Source of the DNA: Cristatella mucedo
Taxonomy: Eukaryota; Bryozoa; Phylactolaemata; Cristatellidae
NCBI GenBank assembly: GCA_009760855.2
Contig: WPIO01000195.1
Location: 1-64,000 of the forward strand
Reading direction: 5' to 3'
Length of the DNA stretch: 64,000 nt
Made by a program: the position numbers and the translations under genes. Each line of letters opens with the position of its first letter. Within the stretch, counting starts at the first letter, position 1. Shown in pieces: positions 43,062 through 53,139 of the stretch. The notes under the pieces are model-generated. The model had not been told where the DNA came from and did no database searches. It saw only the letters and a program-made list of their open reading frames with translations.

Positions 43062-44150
43062 TGTAAGATTCCGCATACAAGTCCGAGCGACCATAAAGCC
43101 CCGTCTGCATCCTTAGGGTGCTACTAAGGTGAGAACCTGTATTACCTCGGGTTAGAAAGTGCGCGCTTGGTTGTAAGGCTTAGCCTTCAATGCTAAGAGC
43201 GCGACTAAATTGCAGCCGAAAACAGCTCCGACTCAGCTCTCTGGTTCACAGATCGATGCTTATTGAAAGAGGGGCGCGGCTGCGCCCGGATAAGGAGCGT
43301 TTGGGAAACGTATATTCGCGATTGTGTCGCGCAAGATAAGATTCTTTAGATTGAATTGAATCAGTAAGAGGAGCTCCTACAGCTACGTGTACACTGTGAG
43401 TCTTGCTTCTGTCCTGCTTCTGGACTGCTTCCGTCTTCCTTCTTGTAGTGAGTTTACACGGTCAGTCTTCCTCTAATTATGTACTCGTACTTTCTCCGCC
43501 GCTAGAAGGATGTTTGGAAAATTGCATCTGTTAACAAGGTAGGAAATGGCCCTCCAAATTGCATTTTTCGTTGATTTTAGCCTTCCGCGGTTGCCTTTAT
43601 CGCCCGCCACTTCATTATCCGATTCTGATATGCGAGCTCATAGCTTCCCATAAACATGGACTATTGTGGAACGCCGCCATCATTTCGCCGGTCGAGTCAT
43701 CCGCCATGCTTTTTCAAAGTAACTAAAAAGGCTTGCCTTTGACAGCGTCTTTGATTGGTCGTTTGTTCAGTCTTGCCTGCGTCTTTGCCAAAAATTGTGA
43801 CCACATCCTTCCAGCTTCCGAATCTTCATTAAGTAGTGGATCCTGCCCAGTCTTGGTGACGTTAGCACTAAAGACTCAATCGCGACTATGGCAGGAAGGG
43901 AGCAAAACACGTCGTGTACACGCGGATTAAGGCATCTGAACCCGTGAACCTGTGAGCGTTCCTACAGCGGCGACTGTACAGAGGCATCACTAGCACCCGC
44001 TGTTTGCACCCTGCTTCCGGCCACCCTGACGAGCTGCCTGGCTTCACCTGCTGCGTTAGACGGGTTCGACGAATTAAGTCGCCTAAAATTGACGTGATAT
44101 TTGTTGGCTTTTTCGAACTCAAATTTTGAGTTAATTTTTATAGTACGCAT
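43060..44150. other. Unassigned stretch
   Basis: No recognised feature. Frames of 60-78 codons only. Confidence 0.4.
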
Positions 44151-44282
44151 TCGATTGTATGTACCCGCTAAATTTCATGCCATTGTGCGCTCGTTCTCTC
44201 ATGCAAATATGCTGAAAAGACCTTGGCCTGTCCAGCAATCAACCTCAATTCACCGCAATTCACTTTAGGCCGTCTCAAATAT

Positions 44283-44435
44283 ATAATTAGTATATAATTC
44301 ATCCATATAATGCCCCAAAAGAACGTAATCTCTATTCAGGCGCTTCACATATGCCTCTGGGCTCGAGCCCACGACCTCAGTCAGACCTTGGTCGGGGCGA
44401 GCACCTTAACCGCTAGACCAAACCAGCTCGGCGGT
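44283..44435 (-). mobile_element. S-1 SINE nested in array B
   Basis: Minus-strand full S-1: head GAGCTGGTTTGGTCTAGCGG, TTAAGGTGCTCGCCCCGACC, box B-like GTGGGCTCGAGCCC, body ATATGTGAAGCGCCTGAATA and tail ending GGATGAATTATATACTAATT. Confidence 0.85.
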
Positions 44436-44974
44436 GGCAAATCCACCACAAATCAGCTTCGCAAAGCTCCAACAGGCTTGGGATATAAGCATATGCTATA
44501 TTAAAGTGTACTCACAATATTTCAAACCGTTCCGCGTTCTCACGGTCCACTGAAATAGATTGCAGCGGCCACTCACACAAAACTTCCCTTTTGTTGGCCC
44601 TGGCGTTCTCGTGCAATACGCTTCAATCGACTGCAACAGCCCGGAGATATACAGAAATCCACTGCAGTCCACCTAATCCGCTGCAAATTGACTAGAAATA
44701 AATTGCGCCGAGTTACTGTATTCATTCCATATTAAAGAACGCTGTGCTATGACACACCCAAGCAAATTCAAGAAATTGCTCATTGCCTCACTCTGGCCCT
44801 ACGGGCAATCACCCGAAACGTCCTGGCAAATACAGTAGTTCACTCTAATCCACGGCAATTCATCCTCAAATCGTCATTTCAAAGCTCCAACTTACATTGC
44901 ATATAAGACTAGATTCAGTTCAAACTGCCAGGAAATTAAATTTCTGCACCGTTGCGCATGCGCGTTCTCATACA

Positions 44975-46160
44975 GTGCAATAATAATAATAATGATACAC
45001 TTATTATTGTATAATTGTTATTAATAATGATGATACACATAAAATTACATTAATTATATTTGTTGTTATATTAATAATAATGTGTATCATTAATACATCA
45101 TGGTACACATTAATATTATTATTATTAATTAATATTGTATTATTGTATGGTAATAATAATGATACACTTAATAGAGTGCCCTCAGAGAACTCAATCTCTT
45201 TCTGGGGGCTTTGCATTTGCTGCAAAGGCAACACGGTCGAATGGTTAGTGGTAGCACGCTCGATAAACATCAAGAATAACATGGTTAGGGGTGCCGTGCA
45301 CAGGGTCAGCATGCAAGTGTGGTTAGTGGCAGCACGCACAGTGTCAGCACGCATAAGCACATCAAGGACGAATCACAGGGACCCACTAAATGCTGTCCTA
45401 AATAGGTGTGTTTTTAGGTTCCTTTTAAATGTGGTCAAGTCAGGGGATGTTGTGGCGGAAGTCGGGAGTGAGTTACAGGCTTTAGGAGCATACGCACTAA
45501 GTGCATGGTCTCCAAGAGATTTGAGGTGCTTATGAGTTGAAGCTAAACAGTTATATTCCAAAAAGCGGGTGCTACGATGTCTAGCCTTGTGGGGCAGTAG
45601 ATCTGATAGGTAGGCGGGAGCCAAATAACGAAGGGACCTAAAAGTGAGCGATAAAACCTTGAAGTCGACTCGTTGCTTGAGTGTTAGCCAGTACAGGTCA
45701 GCGAGAAGTGGTGTGATGGGGCCACTGCAACGCTCACGACAGAAAAGCGTAGCTGCAGAGTTTTGTACCAGCTTTAAGCGCCTGATTGCACAGGCCGGTA
45801 GACCAGTAGCAGTGACTTACAGAAGTCAAGACGGAAAGTCACAAATGCATGGTCCAACTTAGATGTGGTATCCTTGTCTGAGCAGGCCCAAATGTTTGCA
45901 ACGCTACATAGCTGAAAGTAGGCAGACTTGATTTTGGAGCTGATGTGGTCGTCTAATGAAAGATCACTTTGGAACAGGGCACCTAGATTTCGTGCTAATT
46001 CAACAGGTCATAAGCCGGCAGAGCCGATTGTGAGCATTAACATTTCCCGTTTCTGAATCACACTTGATTTGCCCATAACTAGTAAGTTAGTTTCATCATC
46101 ATTCAGTTTTGGAAAGTTTGCTGCCATCCATGTGCGGATGTCATCAATACATACAGCAAT
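44975..46160 (-). mobile_element. L-A copy nested in array B
   Basis: From the 3' side: a 190-bp ATT-rich tail (44978-45170), terminal block (45172-45215), 3' UTR (45215-45390), C-terminal region, and post-RT region ending with NFPKLNDDET and IDDIRTWMAANF near 46070-46155. Beyond 46160 the P160 sequence resumes. It is 5'-truncated just after the RT YADD region. The minus frame 45373-45624 (83 codons) is the clearest C-terminal segment. Confidence 0.88.
45373..45624 (-). pseudogene. L-A polymerase C-terminus
   Basis: Reads APAYLSDLLPHKARHRSTR, YNCLASTHKHLKSLGDHALS, AYAPKACNSLPTSATTSPDL and TFKRNLKTHLFRTAFSG. It matches the standard C-terminal end of CR1/L2 polymerases (YLSELL..., GDRAFS..AP.LWNSLP..., FK..LKTHLF). 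It is open to its natural stop, but the upstream part is broken, so it is a pseudogene segment. Confidence 0.85.
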
Positions 46161-47263
46161 GGAGTTGACAGCAATCGACAGCAACGGAGCAACGGCTCGA
46201 CTTCATACCACAATCTCCCACACTTCACCACAATCCGCCGAAAACCGACATGAATGCGTATACTTGAAGATCTAATTGTGGTTGCATATTGCTCTAATGT
46301 TCTTTTATATCGTGTAATTGCAAAATTTCACTACAATTTCCTGGAGCATCGTGTAACAATGCGCTGCAATCGACTGCAATGGCCCGGGTCAATACTGCAA
46401 TCCACTGCATTCTGCTACAAAATACCTCGAAATCAGTTTCTCAATGCTCCAGCTTTGATATCGATTGCAAAGCACTCTGTTTAAAGTACAATCATGTTAT
46501 TTTAATAAATTCCTCTCGTACAATCTTGGGCAATGCGTGCCAATTTACGACAATGGCTCAGCTCGTAGCGGCAATCCGTTATACTCAGTGGCATATCGAC
46601 CACAAGTTGGCTGTGTGAAGCTTCAACTGCCATCGCACATAACATGTCACCGTGTTCAATGTAACACCATAGAATTTCCAAGGTTCTTTGTCTGTTAATT
46701 CTTGAAAATCCATGGCAATTGACAGAAATGCCAAGGGTCAATCTGGGCAAATCGACGAGAAATCGGCAGCTAGAATCTCCAATTCTCATTCCAAATAACA
46801 TCTCACTTCGCGCATATAATTGAGACCCATTACGTACCTTCAATCTCGAGCAATACATAGCGATCAACGGCAAAGGCATGGGCGAATTTGATAATCCATT
46901 GCGATCCTTCACAAATCATCGGAAAGTGGCTGGGCCAAGCTCAAACCTTTCTTACGTACCACAGCATCGCATTGTTTTAATACGCAACCACATTCTTTCA
47001 ATCAATCGCGACCATTTAAAATCGCGAGCAATGGATGGCAATCAACAGCAATAGCCCGGCTTCTACCGCAATCCGTTTCAAGTTCGCCTTTCGAAGGTTC
47101 AATTATCCTTTCACATTACGTTCGCTGTGGGTAGATGTACTTTAAATCCATAGTAGAATTCAATCTTGGACAATGCATGGTAATCGACAGTGATGGCCCG
47201 AAAAATACCCAATGGGTTGAAAGTATTCGCGTTAATTTCTCTGCTTGGCTCTATGCAAATGTT

Positions 47264-47286
47264 TTGTTATTATTATTATTATTATT
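47264..47286 (+). repeat. (TTA)n tract
   Basis: About seven TTA units close to the end of array B. It may mark a lost LINE tail. 47290-47450 and 47495-47735 are otherwise unassigned. Confidence 0.8.
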
Positions 47287-47454
47287 GAGGACAAAGTCTT
47301 CCTAATTTAGTGGGTCACCAGGTTTAGCTTTAACTATTAAGTTGATAATACCATCGCTAAGCTTCTACAGGTTAGTGGCCATCCGAATTCGAGTATCATC
47401 GATGGTGGCTACAAGGTAAGTGAGTAGAGTGAGACGCTTACAAGTATCAAGTGA

Positions 47455-47491
47455 ATGGTCACGTGCAGCTAGGTCAGCTGCACGTGACCAT
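47455..47491. other. Perfect hairpin, 16-bp stem and 5-nt loop
   Basis: Arms ATGGTCACGTGCAGCT (47455-47470) and its exact reverse complement (47476-47491), loop AGGTC. Each arm holds a CACGTG (E-box). A partial third copy (GGTCAGCAGCACGTCAT) follows at 47500-47516. Confidence 0.97.
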
Positions 47492-47739
47492 GGTTCATAG
47501 GTCAGCAGCACGTCATCGGCTGTACACAAAGTCTAGCTTGTGCGTCTCAATAACATTGGCTAGCGGCAGAGAATGGAAAGTGAAATGTAAGGGCCTACGA
47601 CTGATTCGTGAAGTACATTATTCCAAAAAGGATCCCGCTGACCGACAGCACTTCACATGTACATGTACAGTCTGAAATCTCGCTCACAGAGGTAAGAGCA
47701 TTGGCTCCTCTTGGATGTCTCCTGCAGTATCTGCACGCA

Positions 47740-47928
47740 AAGTGATCTTTTGCTCGATGACCAAACCACAGTAAAGTCTATCTACTTTCAGCCACCGTAC
47801 GTTGTATAGATTTGGGTCTGCTTGGATCGGGATACAAAGTCCGAGTAATCCCATGCATACCGTGATATCCCGTCTCGACTGTTGCAGCTCCTACTCGCAG
47901 GTCTTCCTCCCAGAGCAACAAAACGCTT
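47740..47928 (+). mobile_element. L-A post-RT fragment
   Basis: CTCGATGACCAAACC, TCTACTTTCAGCCACCGTAC, GGATCGGGATACAAAGTCCG and ATCCCGTCTCGACTGTTGC follow L-A 4573-4740 (DDHINST, LLSAT, DRDTTSRSVH, SRLDFCN). Truncated on both sides. Confidence 0.7.
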
Positions 47929-47989
47929 GGAATGGCTCATGTTCGCAATGAAGGCTACTAAGAAGAAGCTGAAGCGAACCACCATTATG

Positions 47990-48280
47990 TCAGTCGGCAT
48001 CACGTGCCTGCAAGGCAAGTACAGTGGCGGCACAGTAGCTTGCGATAGGCTAGGAGTGGCTTTATTCGATCGTGAGAGCGAGCACCTGACAGATATCGCA
48101 GCATGCAGTGGCTGTGCGAGCGCTTTTGGTGAGAGTCGTGTGAATCAGCTTTCGTAGTCTCAGCAAGTAGAGTACGTGCCTTTGTTGCAGCCGTGTCTCA
48201 CTCCCGAGCTGTCCCAGTCTGCGATAGAGATGCAGACTGCTTGAGTTGCTAAAGTCGCAGCTCAATTCTGCAGCTGCAGT
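47990..48280 (+). repeat. R-Q repeat, copy 2
   Basis: Counterpart of 40500-40830 (see there). It lacks the GGC-rich expansions of copy 1. Confidence 0.55.
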
Positions 48281-48284
48281 GCGC

Positions 48285-49465
48285 GACATGACCATAAGGG
48301 ACCGATCGACAGGAGTTTCTGGCGTCAGTTCACCTCCACCCACCCTCCTAGTTCTAGCATATGTGCCGGTGCAAGCTCGGCCGAAAACACAGAATTCTTG
48401 TTTTGGAGCGAGTAAACCTTCCTTGACTAAGCTATGACCAGCAAGGATGCTTTTCGACCGGCCAGCTAAAAGCAGATTGATATACAGTGACCTGTCACGC
48501 CTTTAATGGACTCTATATTGTATGCCGCCTTCATTTCATGTAACTTCGAGTGGCCGATTTGCATTGAATCTAATGATTTCTCAAACGCAAGTCATAGCCA
48601 ATTTCTGTCACAGGTTCAGAAGTATACACAACCCAGCACACCGACAAATAATCAATCTTACTACCCAGGTGAACTGAGATGCGTACCCGCAGTTAACTCG
48701 GAGGGGCGCGCAAGCGTACCCAAATTGTGGTTGCAAGACTTGGCGAATATCTTTCATTTCGGCAAAAGAGCTTGCTACGACTAAACCTCGTCCACGCTAC
48801 CAGTCACCTCAGGCTGCTCTGGGATGTAATGAGCCTTGGATGAAAAATATCGCAATTGCAGGCTTATATTTGTAAAGATCTATTAACTCACGAGAACCGG
48901 AAATGCCTGTAACGGAGATGCATTTGTGAGTTTTTCACCTATCATGGCGTCGTGAGGAAAGTAGATGTCGTCTTCTCCCATAAGGAAGTTGTATGCCTAG
49001 CAATAGTAATCCATGTTAATATCTCAGATGGCGGTGATATTATGAGTTATGTATTAAATTAGCACGATAACGTCGATCTTAACAAAGCTCTCCATTTACG
49101 TAATTATTTAATGCCTGTAGTTCGCCATTCTTTTGGGCACTGAAAAAGCATTGCCATGCTCACCATGGCTTTCCTATAAGCTTCCTGTGAGTAAATGCCT
49201 TGCTTTTTAAAAAACCGGTCTATAAAATCGGCATTTGATTGATTCCAGTAGTGATGCCCGTGTGAACAGCCTTTGGCAATGTAACGCACCTTGCCTTTAG
49301 GCTTCCTATACATTGGGACCCACTCGGCAGACACTTCCACTTCCACTTCCACTTCCGCTTCTCTTTCCTCCGAGCCCTAGTTGAATGGCTCTGTAATCGC
49401 ACGGCTGCGCATTTGTCGTTTGAGCCACGTAGAACCACTGCTGATTGGACAATGATAAGTTAATA
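48285..49465. other. Unassigned stretch
   Basis: Holds a 92-codon plus frame (48506-48784) and an 82-codon minus frame (49104-49352) with a cysteine/histidine/tryptophan-rich middle (CSHGHHYWNQ). I recognise neither. A TTCCAC repeat (four units) lies at 49330-49355 and supplies the start of the minus frame, which lowers its credibility. Confidence 0.4.
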
Positions 49466-49474
49466 ATTAGGCAT

Positions 49475-49730
49475 TTCAGTAGCACCCACGGAGAACGAAA
49501 TCTCTTTCTTTCGGCATTTTATATATTCTAATGATAACATGGACTGCACCAGCATGTATATGCACGCAGCGGGCAATGCACACTAACCTGGCAAATGCTG
49601 TGAGGAAAAGGTGCATTTGTAGCTTCATTTGAAATGCCGCATTTTGAAAGTCCGGGGATGTTGTGACATCAGTCGAGAGTGAGTTCCGGGCTTCCAAACG
49701 AACTAAAGGCGGCACGGCAGTTACACAATA
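49475..49730 (-). mobile_element. L-A 3' end, diverged
   Basis: CCACGGAGAACGAAATCTCT (terminal block), a shortened 3' UTR, TTCATTTGAAATGCCGCATT and GGGGATGTTGTGACATCAGT, GAGAGTGAGTTCCGGGCTTC. Same order as 45172-45480 with a deletion in the 3' UTR. Confidence 0.7.
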
Positions 49731-49929
49731 AGTTTCTGAGCTGCATCTCTTTAGTGAGCGAAGTAAAAAGCTCGCAGCGCGCAGGTCCTGCATCTCCTTG
49801 GCTTCTCCGCGCCCGCGGCGCTGCTCATTTATTCTGCTCCTATCACCGGATATCACGTTCGGTAGCACTGTTGTCCTGCCAAAGCAACTTGTGCTTGCTA
49901 GCAATCGTCAACGGCTTTCTTTACAGCAT

Positions 49930-50105
49930 GCATAGGGTGAATATAATAATGACATTGCGAACGCTACCGCTAACTATTGGGTCTTTGTAAAGTGCCTCGA
50001 AAGAGATTCGGTTCTCTGAAGGCGCTATACAAATTCATTATTACTATATAACTGACGTAGCTCTCTGTGGGTGCTATACGCGTATCTTATTAATATTATT
50101 AATGA
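49930..50105 (+). mobile_element. Two adjacent L-A/S-1-type 3' tails
   Basis: First tail at 49985-50045: GTAAAGTGCCTCGAAAGAGA, TTCGGTTCTCTGAAGGCGCT, ATACAAATTCATTATTAC. Second tail at 50055-50103: GTAGCTCTCTGTGGGTGCTA, TACGCGTATC, TTATTAATATTATT. The second may be an insertion or partial duplication. Confidence 0.55.
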
Positions 50106-50109
50106 TTTC

Positions 50110-50485
50110 GAGAGACCTAAAACCACATGTCGCTGCTAGTCGGCCATCTTGAGGGCTATCATCGAGCGTATTAGAGGTTTCGGTAGTATAAAAACTAGGA
50201 ACCGCTTGTATTTTAAGCTTTGATGTCTAACAAAATATATGTGTAAAAGTGCAGTGGGCGGTTGTACGCGATTGCGGAACAGCCATAGTTTGCTGACAAG
50301 AACGAGCTCTAGGTATAATGCACGTCTGCGATTCGCTACCCACAACCAGGAAGTGAGTTCAGGGTGCGTGCACTGACAGACACTATCGTTAGTTAAAGGA
50401 GCTAATACAGTCGGACTTTTTCCTACAGGTGAGTGAACATATTTTTCTTGATTTTTTGGAATTATTGACAGGTCCTTTCAACGCC
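50110..50485. other. Unassigned stretch
   Basis: No recognised feature. Confidence 0.4.
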
Positions 50486-50487
50486 AC

Positions 50488-50637
50488 CGCGCTGGTTTGG
50501 CCCAATGGCAAAAGACGCTCGCCCCGACCATATTCTGGCCGAGTTCGTGAGCTCGAGCACCGCGGCATATGTGAAGCACCTGAATAAAGATTGAAGTTAT
50601 CTTGAAGTTCTCTAGGCGCTACACAACCAAATTATAT
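50488..50637 (+). mobile_element. S-1 SINE running into (TA)n
   Basis: GCGCTGGTTTGGCCCAATGG (head), CGCTCGCCCCGACCA, box B-like GTGAGCTCGAGCACC, ATATGTGAAGCACCTGAATA, AGTTCTCTAGGCGCTACACA and AATTATATA. Complete and plus-strand. Confidence 0.85.
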
Positions 50638-50654
50638 ATTATATATATATATAT

Positions 50655-50715
<61 letters not shown>
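50629..50715 (+). repeat. (TA)n microsatellite
   Basis: Nearly pure TA run directly continuing the S-1 tail. Confidence 0.95.
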
Positions 50716-50719
<4 letters not shown>

Positions 50720-50804
50720 TATGCAACGTGCGAAATCGGCTCGGCGAGCAGATCTCCTGCTGCATCTGCACGAAACTTGTTGTCCTGTGCCAATGTTACT
50801 TTTA

Positions 50805-51525
50805 CTAGACGACCACATCAGCTAGAGTCAAGTCATCAAGCCTTGTTACTTTCAGCCCCGCAATATGGCGAAAACTTTGGGTCTGCTTTGACAGGGATCA
50901 AGTTCAAGTTGGTCAGTGCATTTGTGACATCCCGTCTCGACTTCTGTAATGCACTGCCGGCAGGTATGCCGACCTAAGTAGTCAGGTGCTTTCACTTGGT
51001 GCAAAACTCTACGGCAAGGCTTCTGTCGTGAGCGCAGCAGTTGCCAAATTACACCACATTTCGCCAACCTGCAATGACTTCAAATCAAGAAGCCCGTAGA
51101 CTTCAGGGCTCTTTCACTCACTTTTAGGTTCCATCATTCTCTCGCTCAAGCCTACCGTCAGAACTCCTTAACCAGGCTCGGCATCGTTCCGCCAGATGTT
51201 CTGACTCAAACTCAAATTGTTGTGCCTCCAACCAACTTATATAGTTCATATGACCCCCCCCCCACCAAGGCTCCCGACTGACGGCACGACATCCCTGACT
51301 TGTCATATCAAAAGAAGCTAAAAACGCACCTGTATCTCACAGCATTGGTGGGTCCTTAAGATCTGTCCTGTGTGCGCTTGTGAGGGATGACACCATGCAT
51401 GTTGCCACTAGTTATATTTGCCTGCTGAAAGTGTCGATGTTACCACTAACCTTGTGATCACGCTTCCTGAACAACATACGCCTAGAAAGAGATGGAGTTC
51501 TCTCGCGGCGTTATTATTATAGGGT
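50805..51525 (+). mobile_element. L-A 5'-truncated copy
   Basis: Begins at ACGACCACATCAGC, then TTACTTTCAGCCCCGCAATA, TTTGACAGGGATCAAG, FVTSRLDFCNALPAGMP (frame at 50777), CTTCTGTCGTGAGCGCAGCA, the C-terminal region, 3' UTR (GATGACACCATGCATGTTGC) and terminal block AAAGAGATGGAGTTCTCTCG with TTATTATTAT. A C10 run at 51255-51264 marks a local disruption. Confidence 0.85.
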
Positions 51526-52955
51526 CGGTTAATCCGCTATGGACTTGAAAACCTGGCATAAATGTTTGAGTTACTTTGGATGCTGCATTTACATCTTGCC
51601 TGGTAACTGGGTAGTTGTCCAAAGTCGGCTAGCTCACAATCTGTAAAGATGTATGAGTAGTAAGATTGGAAGGTACCTTCAGATATATGCTACATGAAGG
51701 TCGCACCAACCCGATTGCATTTTTTCCAATACAATAAAACACTGACCACTTGCTTAAATTGCACTTTTCCTTGCAGGAATGGCCATAAATCAAAACTTTG
51801 TCAAAAAGGCGGCCAAGTAATCATTCGCAGAACATGTTCGGGTTGACACGCGTCTATACATGTCATTCCACGGCTGAACATGATGTGAAGGCAGTGCAAC
51901 AACAAACTTGTCTCTGTCATCAGAAGCCAGCGCAGGCTCGCGATGTATCAGAAGCTGACAGGGAATGACAACGACACTCACCTAGTGGCAACAAAGCAGT
52001 AGAGATAATGCAGTGAGGGCTCCTTACAGAGCAAAGGTCGAGCCAGGAGTTCACAGCAAAAGCACACCAGTCACTAGCCGAGAAATAACGCTACTTGTAA
52101 CCGTTCTCGACAATATGTCTTCACAATATCTCCTCTAGCTCAACCGACCCTTACGCAAGATTTGGCACGTGAGCTCGATTTCCTAGCACGGTTTGCAAGC
52201 CCCGTGGCGATGGCCACTCGGGTGGATCGGTGCAGAACAGTCAGCATTTCCGGGACAAAGATGAAACCCACACCATTAAGAAAGACGGGTCGTCACGGAA
52301 GTCAAGCTGTTTTCATCCTTAGCTGTCAGCGTTCGGTAATTGACTGACGAAAGGTGCACCTCCTGAGGGCCTATCGTGGTCACCCTGTAAGAAAACACGA
52401 CAGCTATATCACGCCCTAATGCAGAGCACAGCTAAACAGTGACAGGTTCGATAACAGCACGAATGTCAAACGTTGCAAGCATCTTCGGTCACAGATTTCT
52501 AGCCACACTGGAATTGCTGCAGCCACAAAGCAAACAAACGGCAGTGGCTGTCATAGTTCAGTTAGCTAGCGGTCGTATCACATGACAAAATAACCGATTC
52601 TAACAGCATCCTTCCCAACAGCAGATTGATATTATTTGGATCAACAAAATGTAAATATGAATGGGCAGCTGCGAGTGTGACACAAAGCCGATGCTATCAG
52701 TATATGCTGTTCAGATAATCATTGTAAGCGCCCACCAAAGTAAACTGCCTACTAGTGAACCTCTGCACCAACGACCACAAAATGGGTCCAAATATCACAA
52801 TTAAGGCCCACATCTAAGCACTACCATGCAAGTTAGTATTTTCACTTTGCCCTTCATCGAGTCCTGCTAAGTATGCCTAGCACTAGGACATAGATATCGT
52901 CAAGGTGACTTCCTTAGGCACATAGCTAAATTTTGAGTTCACTACTTAAGAAAGC
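51526..52955. other. Mostly unassigned stretch with one weak exon-like block
   Basis: Apart from the candidate exon at 51787-51981, no repeat family is recognised. This stretch has fewer visible transposon pieces than its flanks. Confidence 0.35.
51787..51981 (-). CDS. Candidate 3'-terminal exon, product unknown
   Basis: On the minus strand a pyrimidine-rich stretch ending in GCCACTAG (a plausible splice acceptor) precedes an open block of about 63 codons that ends in TGA at 51787-51789. It reads VSVVVIPCQLLIHREPA, DDRDKFVVALPSHHVQ, WNDMYRRVSTRTC and NDYLAAFLTKF. Composition looks protein-like (few low-complexity runs, buried-hydrophobic pattern). I do not recognise the family, and I could not find a convincing upstream exon or a clear AATAAA on that strand. 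It may equally be chance; treat as a lead. Confidence 0.25.
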
Positions 52956-52959
52956 AACA

Positions 52960-53138
52960 TAAGACCAAGAGAACTTAAGTAACTTCCGCCCAGTCTCCCT
53001 TCTACCGTTCCTATCAAAGACACGAACGAGTAGTGGCAGACCAGCTGAACTCAAATATTGAAACTTCAAACCTTGCTAGTAAGTTCCAGTCTGGTTTAGA
53101 GCTAATCCTTCCAAAGAGCCTGCATTGCTTCGAGCGTA
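52960..53138 (+). mobile_element. L-A reverse transcriptase N-terminal fragment
   Basis: Reads ENLSNFRPVSLLPFLSK, then after a 1-bp shift VVADQLNSNIETSNLASKFQ and SGLE. This is the conserved segment before the RT palm (NYRPVSLLPFLSK..ERVV..QL). It supplies the part deleted from the long L-A copy near 3890. Confidence 0.8.
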
Positions 53139-53139
53139 T

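Larger units (their letters stand above)
44155..47240 (-). repeat. P160 array B, opposite orientation, with two nested insertions
   Basis: Same family as array A but reverse-complemented. CAAT-like motifs fall at exact 10-bp steps: CAAT at 46521/46531/46541/46551; CAAT, CAAT, TAAT, TGAT at 47161/47171/47181/47191; CAAT at 46841/46851 then CGAT 46861; GCA|AT junctions at 47030/47040/47050 and 47070; GCAAT ends 46370/46380/46401. Unit anchors (GGCCCGG-like) lie near 44640, 44810, 46190, 46381, 46555, 46731, 46873, 47053 and 47195. The CAATCT..G.CAATRCRTxG block recurs at 46521, 46841 and 47161, exactly 320 bp apart, which suggests a two-unit higher-order period. S-1 (44283-44435) and L-A (44975-46160) interrupt the array. 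Confidence 0.8.

Noticed and set aside
49104-49352. 82-codon minus frame with CSHGHHYW as a host gene
   Set aside because: The start lies in a GGAAGT repeat, no splice or family support; left as unassigned.
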